Shown here piece by piece: positions 1 to 5,461 of a stretch of 7,001 nucleotides of DNA. The position numbers and the translations under genes are program-made. Source of the DNA: Clostridia bacterium (lineage in GTDB: Bacteria; Bacillota; Clostridia; Oscillospirales; CAG-272); contig JAFQWT010000025.1 of assembly GCA_017407375.1 (NCBI GenBank), positions 1-7,001 on the forward strand, given 5' to 3'. Positions within the stretch are counted from its first letter, which is position 1. Each line of letters starts with the position of its first letter. Below the pieces are notes generated by a model. It was not told the origin of the DNA. It was given only the letters and a program-made list of their open reading frames with translations, and ran no database searches.

Positions 1-634
1 CATAAACAATGGCAAGGTAGAAGCATGCTGCCACCGACATAGGGACGATGTAGCTGGCCATGTTGTTTCCGGCGCCAATGACTTTGGCCGCTTGGGTGAG
101 GTCGTACATACCGATCATGCTGACAATAGAGGTCTCTTTGATCAGCGCAATAAGTTCATTACCGATAGCAGGAATCACGTTTTTGATGGCCTGTGGGATA
201 ACGATCCGCCCCATAGTGACACCGCTGGGAAGGCCCAAAGCGCGCCCGGCCTCGGTCTGGCCGATATCCACGGAGAGAATGCCTCCGCGGATGCTTTCGG
301 AAACGTATGCGCCTGAGTTGATACCAAAGGCAATGACTGCCGTGATGACCTGCGGGAAGCCACGAATGGCAAATATTGCGTACATCATAATAAAAAGCTG
401 CAACGCCATAGGTGTTCCGCGGATGATCGTTACGTAAACGCGGCAAATGGCTTTTGGAAGCTTCATGATCTTGGAGCTCGGCGAGATGACCACAAGTGCT
501 ACGAGCGTACCGATCAGAAGACCGAGCAGGGCAGAGAAAATCGAAACGGTAAAGGTCGTCTTAAGACCGGTAAAGAGCATTCCCATATATTTTGAGGATG
601 AGAGAAGCTCCCAGATTTCTTCAAAAAAGCTCAT
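1..634 (-). CDS. Polar amino acid ABC transporter permease (HisM/GlnP type), 3' end cut by window
   Basis: Membrane permease subunit of an ABC importer for polar amino acids; it would form the channel for the receptor encoded just upstream. The start is the ATG at 634-632, preceded by AAAGGA about 7 bases upstream. The 211 visible codons are open to the window edge; the protein opens MSFFEEIWELL. Hydrophobic segments lie at about residues 27-51, 70-92, 93-110 and 196-211. RGTPMALQL (72-80) matches the family's RGTPLLVQL signature. The cytoplasmic EAA loop, which docks on the ATPase, is clear: EAGRALGL (128-135), then IPQAIKNVIPAIGNE (146-160) and LIKETSI (164-170). Only the last part is missing, since the family usually runs about 215-230 residues. 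A long hairpin separates it from the receptor gene. The ATPase gene is expected downstream, outside the window. Exact substrate (glutamine, histidine, cystine or other) cannot be told. Family assignment is very secure. Confidence 0.95.
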   Translation of the reverse strand, partial: MSFFEEIWELLSSSKYMGMLFTGLKTTFTVSIFSALLGLLIGTLVALVVISPSSKIMKLPKAICRVYVTIIRGTPMALQLFIMMYAIFAIRGFPQVITAVIAFGINSGAYVSESIRGGILSVDIGQTEAGRALGLPSGVTMGRIVIPQAIKNVIPAIGNELIALIKETSIVSMIGMYDLTQAAKVIGAGNNMASYIVPMSVAACFYLAIVY

Positions 635-654
635 TGTAGAATCCTTTAAAACGG

Positions 655-690
655 GGAAAAAGAACTGTGCCGGGGCACGGTTCTTTTTCC
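655..690 (-). terminator. Intercistronic hairpin: partial terminator or mRNA-stabilising stem
   Basis: A near-perfect inverted repeat between the receptor stop (707) and the permease start (634). Arms 655-670 and 675-690 pair over 16 positions with one A-C mismatch as read in the minus transcript, closing on a 4-base loop. The stem foot is GGAAAAAGAAC paired with GTTCTTTTTCC, so the transcript gets a U-rich 3' arm (CUUUUUCC), but no long uninterrupted U-run follows. It most likely ends or slows part of transcription after the receptor gene, or protects the receptor mRNA 3' end, so that more receptor than permease is made. That is common in binding-protein transporter operons. The A/T-rich foot also reads as a terminator on the other strand. 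Confidence 0.7.
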
Positions 691-706
691 TTGAATATTT
701 GAGTTG

Positions 707-1558
707 TTAGTTTTCGGACAGACCCATGTGCTCCATAACCATCTGCTGGATCTTGGCTTCGCCAAGCTCGGCAAGAACCTCGTTGATGGCGTTAAGAAGC
801 TCGTCATTGCCCTTGGTAACGCAAATGGCATACTGCTCTTCGACGGGAGCATCGGCCTCTCCGTCAGAACCGGAGTAGTAGAGGGGATAGGCCTTCAGCG
901 ACTTCGAAGAATTGGCCACAAGGTACTGGGCGGGAAGCTGGTCGATAATAAAGACATCGGCCGTAACCTCAAGGGCGTCGACGGCAGCCTGGGCATCGGG
1001 CAGCTCAACAAGCTTGGAATCGGTACCGTAGAGAACACCGGCATAACCGTAATCGTTGTCCTCGGTGGCATTGATCTCGCCGTCGGTGTAGATCCAACCG
1101 GTGGTGTCGATCTGAGTGGCAATTTTCATGCCGGCCAGGGCCTCCCAAACAATGTAGGTGACGCCGTCCACCGTCTTGGTGGCAACCGTCACGCTGTCGG
1201 GAACAACAACGTATTGGATCGAGGTGTAGTAGGGATTCGAGAAAGCCACCTTTTCCTTGCGGGCTTCGGTGATCGTGATACCGGCGGCGCCGCAGTCGGC
1301 AATGGTGCCCTCGGCAACGTTATCAATGATCGTGCCGAAATCACCGTCTTTCCAAACGATCTTTTTGCCAAGCTTCTTGCCAACAAGATTCATGATGTCC
1401 ACGTCAACGCCAACGATTTCGGTGCTGTCATAGTACTCAAAGGGCGCAAAGTACGCGTTGGTTCGGACAATGATCTCGTTGCCGCCGCACGAGGCAAGAG
1501 CGAAGACCGAGCTGCAAAGCATCACGGCCACGAGAATGAGCGAAAGGATCTTTTTCAT
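707..1558 (-). CDS. Amino acid ABC transporter substrate-binding lipoprotein (SBP_bac_3 family)
   Basis: Extracellular receptor that captures a polar amino acid and hands it to the adjacent permease. The start is the ATG at 1558-1556, opening MKKILSLILV and preceded by AAGGAG at good distance; an upstream in-frame ATG at 1621 lies in the promoter and is not used. The protein has 283 residues. Signal peptide: K2-K3, a hydrophobic core, then lipobox L21-A22-S23-C24 followed by Gly-Gly, so it is a lipid-anchored lipoprotein. The SBP_bac_3 fold begins near residue 28. Family motifs are APFEYYD (38-44), GVDVDIMNLVGKKLG (50-64) and GITITEARKEKVAFSNPYY (93-111). R100 sits where the family binds the ligand carboxylate. 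FIIDQLPAQYLV marks the second lobe. The sequence between the lobes (VWEALAGMKIATQID, then an acidic YTDGEINATEDND stretch) is somewhat divergent from well-known GlnH/HisJ proteins, so the substrate is uncertain. Confidence 0.95.
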   Translation of the reverse strand: MKKILSLILVAVMLCSSVFALASCGGNEIIVRTNAYFAPFEYYDSTEIVGVDVDIMNLVGKKLGKKIVWKDGDFGTIIDNVAEGTIADCGAAGITITEARKEKVAFSNPYYTSIQYVVVPDSVTVATKTVDGVTYIVWEALAGMKIATQIDTTGWIYTDGEINATEDNDYGYAGVLYGTDSKLVELPDAQAAVDALEVTADVFIIDQLPAQYLVANSSKSLKAYPLYYSGSDGEADAPVEEQYAICVTKGNDELLNAINEVLAELGEAKIQQMVMEHMGLSEN

Positions 1559-1609
1559 GATAATTCTCCTTAAAAAAATTATGTGGGCATCGCCCTTAGT
1601 GATGCTCTC

Positions 1610-1637
1610 ATTATAGCACACTTTTTTTGTTTGTCAA
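1610..1637 (-). promoter_or_regulatory. Consensus sigma-A promoter of the amino acid transporter operon
   Basis: On the minus strand there is a perfect -35 TTGACA (1637-1632), a 16-base spacer, and a perfect -10 TATAAT (1615-1610). An extended -10 TG lies one base upstream of the hexamer (TGCTATAAT). Transcription should begin near 1603, giving a leader of about 45 bases before the receptor ATG at 1558. The upstream flank (about 1640-1680) is rich in A- and T-tracts and could act as an UP element. No operator or riboswitch is visible in the short leader, so basal expression should be strong unless a repressor acts. Confidence 0.85.
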
Positions 1638-1844
1638 TAGGTTTTTGAAAAAATATTCTGAAAATTAGAATTTTTTTGCAAACCGATCCCGGGCAAATGC
1701 AGGGGAGCGGAAATCGAACGCGCATGGAACTGCGCCGAACATTATATTATTAAGGAAACGCGCGCGATAAATGCAACGATGAGAGAGCAGTCTCAGAACA
1801 GCATAATGAATATAAATACAACAAAAGGGGAAATATTCTCGTTT
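1638..1844. other. AT-rich spacer with no supported gene
   Basis: Spacer between the transporter promoter and the CofE-like gene's terminator. It holds a weak AT-only stem (ATTCT at 1655-1659 against AGAAT at 1667-1671, flanked by A-run and T-run). Short reading frames here have no convincing ribosome binding site or recognisable protein. I see no RNA gene and no mobile-element end. Confidence 0.5.
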
Positions 1845-1849
1845 TTTGC

Positions 1850-1883
1850 AAAAAAGATACCGCCCGAGATCGGGCGGTATCTT
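1850..1883 (-). terminator. Rho-independent terminator of the CofE-like gene
   Basis: A perfect 13-bp stem (1854-1866 against 1871-1883, GC-rich core CCGCCCG/CGGGCGG) with a 4-base loop. It begins 14 bases beyond the stop codon at 1898-1900. In the minus transcript the 3' arm runs into six U residues (complement of 1855-1850). This isolates the CofE-like gene from the transporter operon. Confidence 0.92.
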
Positions 1884-1897
1884 CATTAATATTGCGA

Positions 1898-3088
1898 TCA
1901 GTTCGTGTAGTTATCAAAGTAGCCCTGGATCCAAACGATGGGTGTTCCCTTGTCACCGCTACCCGAGGTCAGGTCGCAAAGCGAGCCGATGAGGTCGGTC
2001 AGGCGGCGGGGTGTGGTGCCCTGAGAGACCATCTGGCCCACAAGGTCGCTGTCCTTTTTACGGATATAGTCCGAAATGGCATCCTTCAGCTCCTTGCCCG
2101 AAAGGTGGGCAAAGTTATTGTCGGCCAGGTACTTCAGCTTGACCTCGTTCGGCTGTCCGACAAGGCCGGCGGTGTAGAAGGGGGCCACGACCGGGTCGGC
2201 CAGCTCCCAGATCTTACCGACGGGATCCTTAAAGGCGCCGTCACCGTACACCATGACCTCAACGCGCTTGCCGGTCCTCTCATAAAGCTCAGCGGCGATG
2301 CGGTCCACCGTCTCCTGGGCGCCGCGGGGAAAGAGCTTGACGGTGTCCTCGGTGGCCTTGTTGCTGCCAAGCAGACCGTAATCGCTGTTGAAGCCGCTGC
2401 CGTTCACGCTCTCGTTGAGAATGTCGTCAAGGCCAAGCACGACCTCGGCCCCCGCCGCCTTCAAAAGGCGCTTAGAGCGCGCGCGGCTGTGGATGTCACA
2501 GGTAAGGACGCTTTTCGTGTAGGGGAGGATCGCGCGGCAGTCATTGGCGAGAATGATCTCGGCCTCGCACCCCTCGTTCTCAATGACCTCACGGTAGTAG
2601 GCCACGTAGTCCACCCCCGTGAAGGGATGCGTCTTGTAGCCGAAAAGCTCGCGGTAGCGGGCCTCGGTCAGAACGTCGGAATAGGGGTTGATGCCCGCCT
2701 CGTCCAAGTCGTCCAGCGAGATGAGGTGGTTGCCGACCTCATCCGAGGGGTAGGAGAGCATCAGGGTGATCTTTTTTGCCCCGCGGGCCATGCCCTTGAG
2801 GCAGATGGAAAAGCGGTTGCGACTAAGGATGGGGAAAATGACCCCCACGTGCCCCGAGGGGAATTTGGCGGCGATATCGGCAGCGATCTGGTCGACCGTC
2901 GCGTAGTTGCCCTGCGCACGGGCCACCACGGCCTCGGTCATCGCAACGATGTCGCGGTCGCGGAATTCAATATTCTCACTCTTGGCGGCGGCAAGCACAC
3001 TCTCCACCACAATGGCGGCAATGTCATCCCCGTTGCGGATGATGGGGGCGCGCACCCCGCGGGAAACGGTACCGATCAAGCGTTCCAT
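1898..3088 (-). CDS. Coenzyme F420-0:L-glutamate ligase family protein (CofE-like, PF01996), role unknown
   Basis: A 396-residue soluble protein with no signal peptide or membrane segment. The start is the ATG at 3088-3086, with GAGGAAG about 4 bases upstream. True CofE adds gamma-linked glutamates to F420-0 using GTP and a divalent metal. Family-like features are an N-terminal strand ending RNGDDIAAIV (18-27), the core RDRDIVAMTEAVVARAQG (43-60, compare GDIVVVTxKIVSKAEG in CofE), and the acidic turn YGDGAFKDPVGKIWELADP (281-299). It is much longer than archaeal CofE (about 250 residues). The insert at about 80-240 carries ILANDCRAILPYTKSVLTCDIHSR, and there is a C-terminal extension past about 320. 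Long versions like this are commonly annotated as F420 ligase in Clostridia that are not thought to make F420. The real substrate may therefore be another acceptor for amino-acid ligation. The gene is transcribed alone between its own promoter and terminator, so context gives no clue. Family assignment is good; the reaction is inferred. Confidence 0.85.
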   Translation of the reverse strand: MERLIGTVSRGVRAPIIRNGDDIAAIVVESVLAAAKSENIEFRDRDIVAMTEAVVARAQGNYATVDQIAADIAAKFPSGHVGVIFPILSRNRFSICLKGMARGAKKITLMLSYPSDEVGNHLISLDDLDEAGINPYSDVLTEARYRELFGYKTHPFTGVDYVAYYREVIENEGCEAEIILANDCRAILPYTKSVLTCDIHSRARSKRLLKAAGAEVVLGLDDILNESVNGSGFNSDYGLLGSNKATEDTVKLFPRGAQETVDRIAAELYERTGKRVEVMVYGDGAFKDPVGKIWELADPVVAPFYTAGLVGQPNEVKLKYLADNNFAHLSGKELKDAISDYIRKKDSDLVGQMVSQGTTPRRLTDLIGSLCDLTSGSGDKGTPIVWIQGYFDNYTN

Positions 3089-3151
3089 GGCTTCCTCACA
3101 GACGGATAGTTTTGAGCCGATACGGCAACCGTCACCCGCCGTACCTTATAT

Positions 3152-3180
3152 ATTATATACCGCGGCGTGCGATAAGTAAA
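3152..3180 (-). promoter_or_regulatory. Probable sigma-A promoter of the CofE-like gene
   Basis: On the minus strand: -35 TTTACT (3180-3175, four of six matches), a 17-base spacer, and a perfect -10 TATAAT (3157-3152). Predicted start is near 3145, giving a leader of about 57 bases. The -10 sits in an alternating TATATAATATATA context, which should melt easily. A/T-rich DNA continues upstream to about 3215. Confidence 0.7.
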
Positions 3181-3326
3181 GAATGATTTTTTTATATTTT
3201 CCATAATTTTTTCTTATGGATGAAAGGGCGGAGATGCCACAAAGAGGTGTCTCGTGGGTGGGAACACTCCTCTCTCTTTTTCCGCGACGGTTTTTTCGGG
3301 CACTTTTGTGCAAAGTGACGAAAGTG

Positions 3327-3410
3327 CCTCTTTTTAGAGTTTTCCACAGCTTGGCGGTGGAAAACTCATCAAAAATGTGGAAAACTCCGACCGGGGCGTG
3401 GAAAAAGAGG
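3327..3410. repeat. Nested inverted repeat
   Basis: An outer 9-bp pair, CCTCTTTTT (3327-3335) with AAAAAGAGG (3402-3410), encloses an inner 11-bp pair, GAGTTTTCCAC (3337-3347) with GTGGAAAACTC (3357-3367, 9-base loop). A second copy of the right inner arm at 3377-3387 could pair instead, giving two alternative folds. A further 9-bp hairpin lies at 3447-3455 with 3462-3470 (6-base loop). None is followed by a T-run, so they are not terminators. They could be protein-binding sites or part of a folded RNA. Confidence 0.6.
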
Positions 3411-3474
3411 GCTTCTTTGGCGATGCAAAGATAAAGTTACTCACAGTTTCCACAGTTTTGCCTGTGGAAAACTC
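3337..3474. repeat. Cluster of six TTTTCCACA (DnaA-box-like) sites in GTGGAAAACTC repeats
   Basis: The 11-mer GTGGAAAACTC occurs at 3357-3367, 3377-3387 and 3464-3474, and inverted at 3337-3347. A variant GTGGAAAAAGAG starts at 3398. Read as 9-mers, TTTTCCACA is exact at 3340-3348 (plus), 3376-3384 (minus) and 3463-3471 (minus). It has one mismatch at 3356-3364 (minus, ends C), 3397-3405 (minus, ends G) and 3446-3454 (plus, first base G). These fit the relaxed DnaA-box consensus TTWTNCACA. Three same-facing sites start 20 and 21 bp apart, about two helical turns. What is seen is the repeat cluster; binding by DnaA is inference. Confidence 0.6.
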
Positions 3475-3687
3475 AAAAAAGAAAAAAGCGCAAATTCTGC
3501 ACTTTGCCAACTTGACAGAAGGAAAAAGGAAAAAAGACCAGAGCAAATAGCCGTTTTTACCTAAAAAACGACAGTTTTTTCAAAAAACGCAACGGAATTT
3601 TATAGCTTCGGAGGAGATAGAAGAAATTTGGCAAAAATCGCGCCTTTTTTACCGTTCCAACGTTTTTCGCTCTTGTTATGAGCGCAC

Positions 3688-3725
3688 AAAAAAACGGCTC
3701 TCCCGCCGCAAGGGGGCGGGAGAGC
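3688..3725 (-). terminator. Rho-independent terminator of the yfhO-like/ruvAB operon
   Basis: An 11-bp perfect GC-rich stem, GCTCTCCCGCC (3697-3707) with GGCGGGAGAGC (3715-3725), 7-base loop. In the minus transcript it is followed by CG and seven U residues (complement of 3694-3688). It lies about 60 bases beyond the ruvB stop, so the transcript carries a short 3' tail. Confidence 0.92.
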
Positions 3726-3787
3726 GCCATATTTGTGGGGAAGAAAAGTTATAGTTACAACACTAAAAATGCAAAGAAGTCCTTACA

Positions 3788-4840
3788 TCATTCCTCATCT
3801 ATCGAGATTTGCGTGCCACTGCCACCGCCAAAGCGGATCCCGAGATGCTCGTAAGCCAGGCGCGTGGCACAGCGGCCGCGCGGGGTGCGGCTCATGAAGC
3901 CGATCTGCATCAGGTACGGCTCATAAACGTCCTCAATGGTCACGGCCTCCTCACTGATCGTGGCGGCCAGCGTCTCAAGACCCACGGGCCCCCCGTCATA
4001 ATAACGGATGATGGCCTCCAGCATGCGGCGGTCGGCATTGTCAAGCCCCAGCGCATCGATCTCCAGCATCTCAAGGCCGGCGCGGGCGGTCTCGGCGGTG
4101 ATGCGCCCGTCTCCACGGACAAGGGCAAAGTCACGGATGCGCTTTAAGAGGCGGTTGGCGATTCGCGGCGTTCCGCGTGAGCGCTTGGCCAGCTCCGCGG
4201 CGCCCTCCTCGCTCATCTCCACCCCAAGGATCGAGGCGCTGCGCCGCACGATAAGCGCCAGCTCCTCGGGCGTGTAGAGCTCCAGCTTCATCGGGATGCC
4301 AAAGCGGTCACGCAGCGGGGTCGTCAGCTGACCGGCGCGCGTGGTGGCACCGATAAGGGTAAAGTGGGGAAGAGGAATGCGGATCGACTGGGCCGAGGGG
4401 CCCTTGCCGATGATGAGGTCGAGCGAATAGTCCTCCATGGCGGGGTAAAGGATCTCCTCGATCGAGCGGGAGAGACGGTGGATCTCGTCAATGAAGAGAA
4501 TGTCCCCCTCCTGGAGCGAGGTGAGGATGGCGGCCAGGTCGCCCTGCTTTTCGATCGCGGGGCCTGAGGTCGTGCGGATGTTCACGCCCATTTCGTTGGC
4601 AATGATGTAGGAGAGCGTGGTCTTGCCAAGGCCAGGAGGGCCGTAAAGGAGGATGTGGTCCAGCGCCTCACCGCGGCGCTTGGCGGCCTCAATATAAATA
4701 TTGAGGTTTTCCTTTGCCTTTTCCTGTCCCACGTACTCATCGAGATGCTTGGGGCGCAGGGAGAGGTCGATCTCGGAATCGCTTGGCGTGTATTCCGTGG
4801 TTAAAATGCGGTTTTCAAAGTCAAATTCCGTGGTTTCCAT
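3788..4840 (-). CDS. ruvB: Holliday junction branch migration ATPase RuvB
   Basis: Hexameric AAA+ motor that, with RuvA, drives branch migration of Holliday junctions in recombination and fork repair in the cytoplasm. It has 350 residues, close to the usual 330-350. Seen in order: the N-terminal LRPKHLDEYVGQEKAKENL (28-46), Walker A GPPGLGKT (67-74), the TTSGPAIEKQGDLAAILT stretch (90-107), Walker B LFIDEIH (115-121), sensor 1 GATTRAG (164-170), arginine-finger segment PLRDRFG (175-181), and sensor 2 RGTPRIANRLLKR (222-234). The C-terminal winged-helix DNA-binding domain ends with QIGFMSRTPRGR (312-323). All key residues are present. The ATG at 4840-4838 has AAGGAGG 4 bases upstream, and that site overlaps the ruvA stop, so translation is probably coupled. 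The acidic tail SIDEE is ordinary. Identification is certain. Confidence 0.99.
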   Translation of the reverse strand: METTEFDFENRILTTEYTPSDSEIDLSLRPKHLDEYVGQEKAKENLNIYIEAAKRRGEALDHILLYGPPGLGKTTLSYIIANEMGVNIRTTSGPAIEKQGDLAAILTSLQEGDILFIDEIHRLSRSIEEILYPAMEDYSLDLIIGKGPSAQSIRIPLPHFTLIGATTRAGQLTTPLRDRFGIPMKLELYTPEELALIVRRSASILGVEMSEEGAAELAKRSRGTPRIANRLLKRIRDFALVRGDGRITAETARAGLEMLEIDALGLDNADRRMLEAIIRYYDGGPVGLETLAATISEEAVTIEDVYEPYLMQIGFMSRTPRGRCATRLAYEHLGIRFGGGSGTQISIDEE

Positions 4841-4844
4841 GGTG

Positions 4845-4852
4845 CCTCCTTA
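4845..4852 (-). promoter_or_regulatory. ruvB ribosome binding site fused to the ruvA stop codon
   Basis: The minus strand reads TAAGGAGG: the ruvA stop TAA (4852-4850) flows straight into the Shine-Dalgarno core of ruvB. A ribosome finishing ruvA sits on the ruvB initiation site, which suits the fixed pairing of the two proteins. The spacing to the ATG is short (4 bases). Confidence 0.8.
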
Positions 4853-5461
4853 AAATTTGGCCTTACTTTTGAGGACGGCGGTCACAATGTCCTCACGCGT
4901 CATGCGGCTGGTGTCCAGGGCGCGGATGGCATCGGTGATCTCGGCGCGGCTGTACCCAAGACCCATGAGGGCCTCGGCCGCCTCGGAGAGCTTACCGCTG
5001 AGGCGGGTGGGGGCAGCGCCCTTGGCGCCGGCGGTCGGTAGGGCGGAAAGCGCCGATCCCGTGAGCTTTTCCTTCAGCTCCAGCACGATGCGCGCCGCCG
5101 TTTTGCTGCCGACACCCGGCGCCTTGGCGATCGAGCGCGCGTCCTCGGCACAGACGAGGGCGGTAAAGTTCTCGGGCGTGAAGGCGGAAAGCACGCCAAT
5201 GGCCAGCTTCGGCCCGATGCCGGAAACACCGATGAGCAGGCGGAATACCTCAAGCTCCTCGGAAGAATAAAAGCCGAAAAGCTCCATGGCGTCCTCGCGC
5301 ACCTGCAGGTGGGACAGCAGCTTGACCTCGCTCCCTATGCGGGAGGAAAGTGCATCGGCCGTCAGGAGCGACACCGTCAGCCGGTAGCCAACGCCGCCAC
5401 AGTCGATCACAACGGAGGCGCCGTCAATGAGCACTAATTCTCCTCGGAAATGGTGGTACAT
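4850..5461 (-). CDS. ruvA: Holliday junction DNA-binding protein RuvA
   Basis: Tetrameric protein that clamps the four-way junction and loads RuvB rings. It has 203 residues, the normal length. Domain I (about 1-63) starts MYHHFRGELV and holds CGGVGYRLTVS (21-31) and HLQVREDAMELFGF (51-64), both typical OB-fold motifs. Domain II carries the two helix-hairpin-helix motifs, VSGIGPKLA (79-87) and PGVGSKTA (115-122), which contact DNA backbone, then ARIVLELKEKL (123-133). A flexible Ala/Gly/Pro linker (about 135-155) leads to domain III (about 158-203), which includes EALMGLGYSRAEI and binds RuvB. The ATG at 5461-5459 lies inside the end of the upstream yfhO-like gene (28-base overlap), with AAAGGA about 9 bases upstream. 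In many Firmicutes ruvC or another repair gene precedes ruvA; here none is seen. Identification is certain. Confidence 0.98.
   Translation of the reverse strand: MYHHFRGELVLIDGASVVIDCGGVGYRLTVSLLTADALSSRIGSEVKLLSHLQVREDAMELFGFYSSEELEVFRLLIGVSGIGPKLAIGVLSAFTPENFTALVCAEDARSIAKAPGVGSKTAARIVLELKEKLTGSALSALPTAGAKGAAPTRLSGKLSEAAEALMGLGYSRAEITDAIRALDTSRMTREDIVTAVLKSKAKF

Larger units (their letters stand above)
3181..3687. other. Gene-free spacer with repeats and DnaA-box-like sites
   Basis: About 500 bases between the CofE-like promoter and the ruvB terminator without a supportable protein gene. Reading frames here (3216-3434 plus, 3334-3546 minus) merely translate the repeats and low-complexity A/T runs and have no credible ribosome binding site. 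From left to right it holds an imperfect hairpin (3244-3275), an 8-bp inverted repeat (GGCACTTT 3299-3306 with AAAGTGCC 3321-3328), the TTTTCCACA cluster (3337-3474), and an A-tract-rich part (3475-3690) with repeated AAAAACG/CGTTTTT words. The repeats are listed separately. Confidence 0.6.

Noticed and set aside
704..1573. A 289-codon open frame on the plus strand opposite the receptor gene
   Set aside because: Antisense shadow of the lipoprotein gene, rich in repetitive G, V, L and N residues, with no recognisable domain.
1892..3109. A 405-codon open frame on the plus strand, covering the whole CofE-like gene and longer than it
   Set aside because: It mirrors the codon structure of a GC-rich gene. 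The product resembles no family I know, there is no suitable ribosome binding site, and the minus-strand protein has clear family motifs, a promoter and a terminator.
3216..3434. A 72-codon plus-strand frame in the repeat-rich spacer
   Set aside because: It only translates the repeats; there is no good ribosome binding site (the bases upstream are A/T runs) and no recognisable protein.
3512..3517. A plus-strand TTGACA that could be a -35 element for a spacer RNA
   Set aside because: No acceptable -10 hexamer lies 15-19 bases downstream; the sequence there is purine-rich.
3334..3546. A 70-codon minus-strand frame in the same spacer
   Set aside because: Low-complexity Phe/Ser-rich translation of A-tracts and GTGGAAAAC repeats, with no domain and no supporting context.
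3628..3681. A 17-codon plus-strand mini-frame starting with TTG, with GGAGGAG 11 bases upstream
   Set aside because: The ribosome-binding-like site is attractive, but the peptide is tiny, the start is TTG, no -35 is visible, and the bases are AT-rich. Too weak without conservation or ribosome profiling.
3181..3787. The spacer as the chromosomal replication origin
   Set aside because: Held only as a possibility in the findings: dnaA, dnaN, recF and gyrB are absent, genes on both sides run in the same direction, and no full TTATCCACA box is present.
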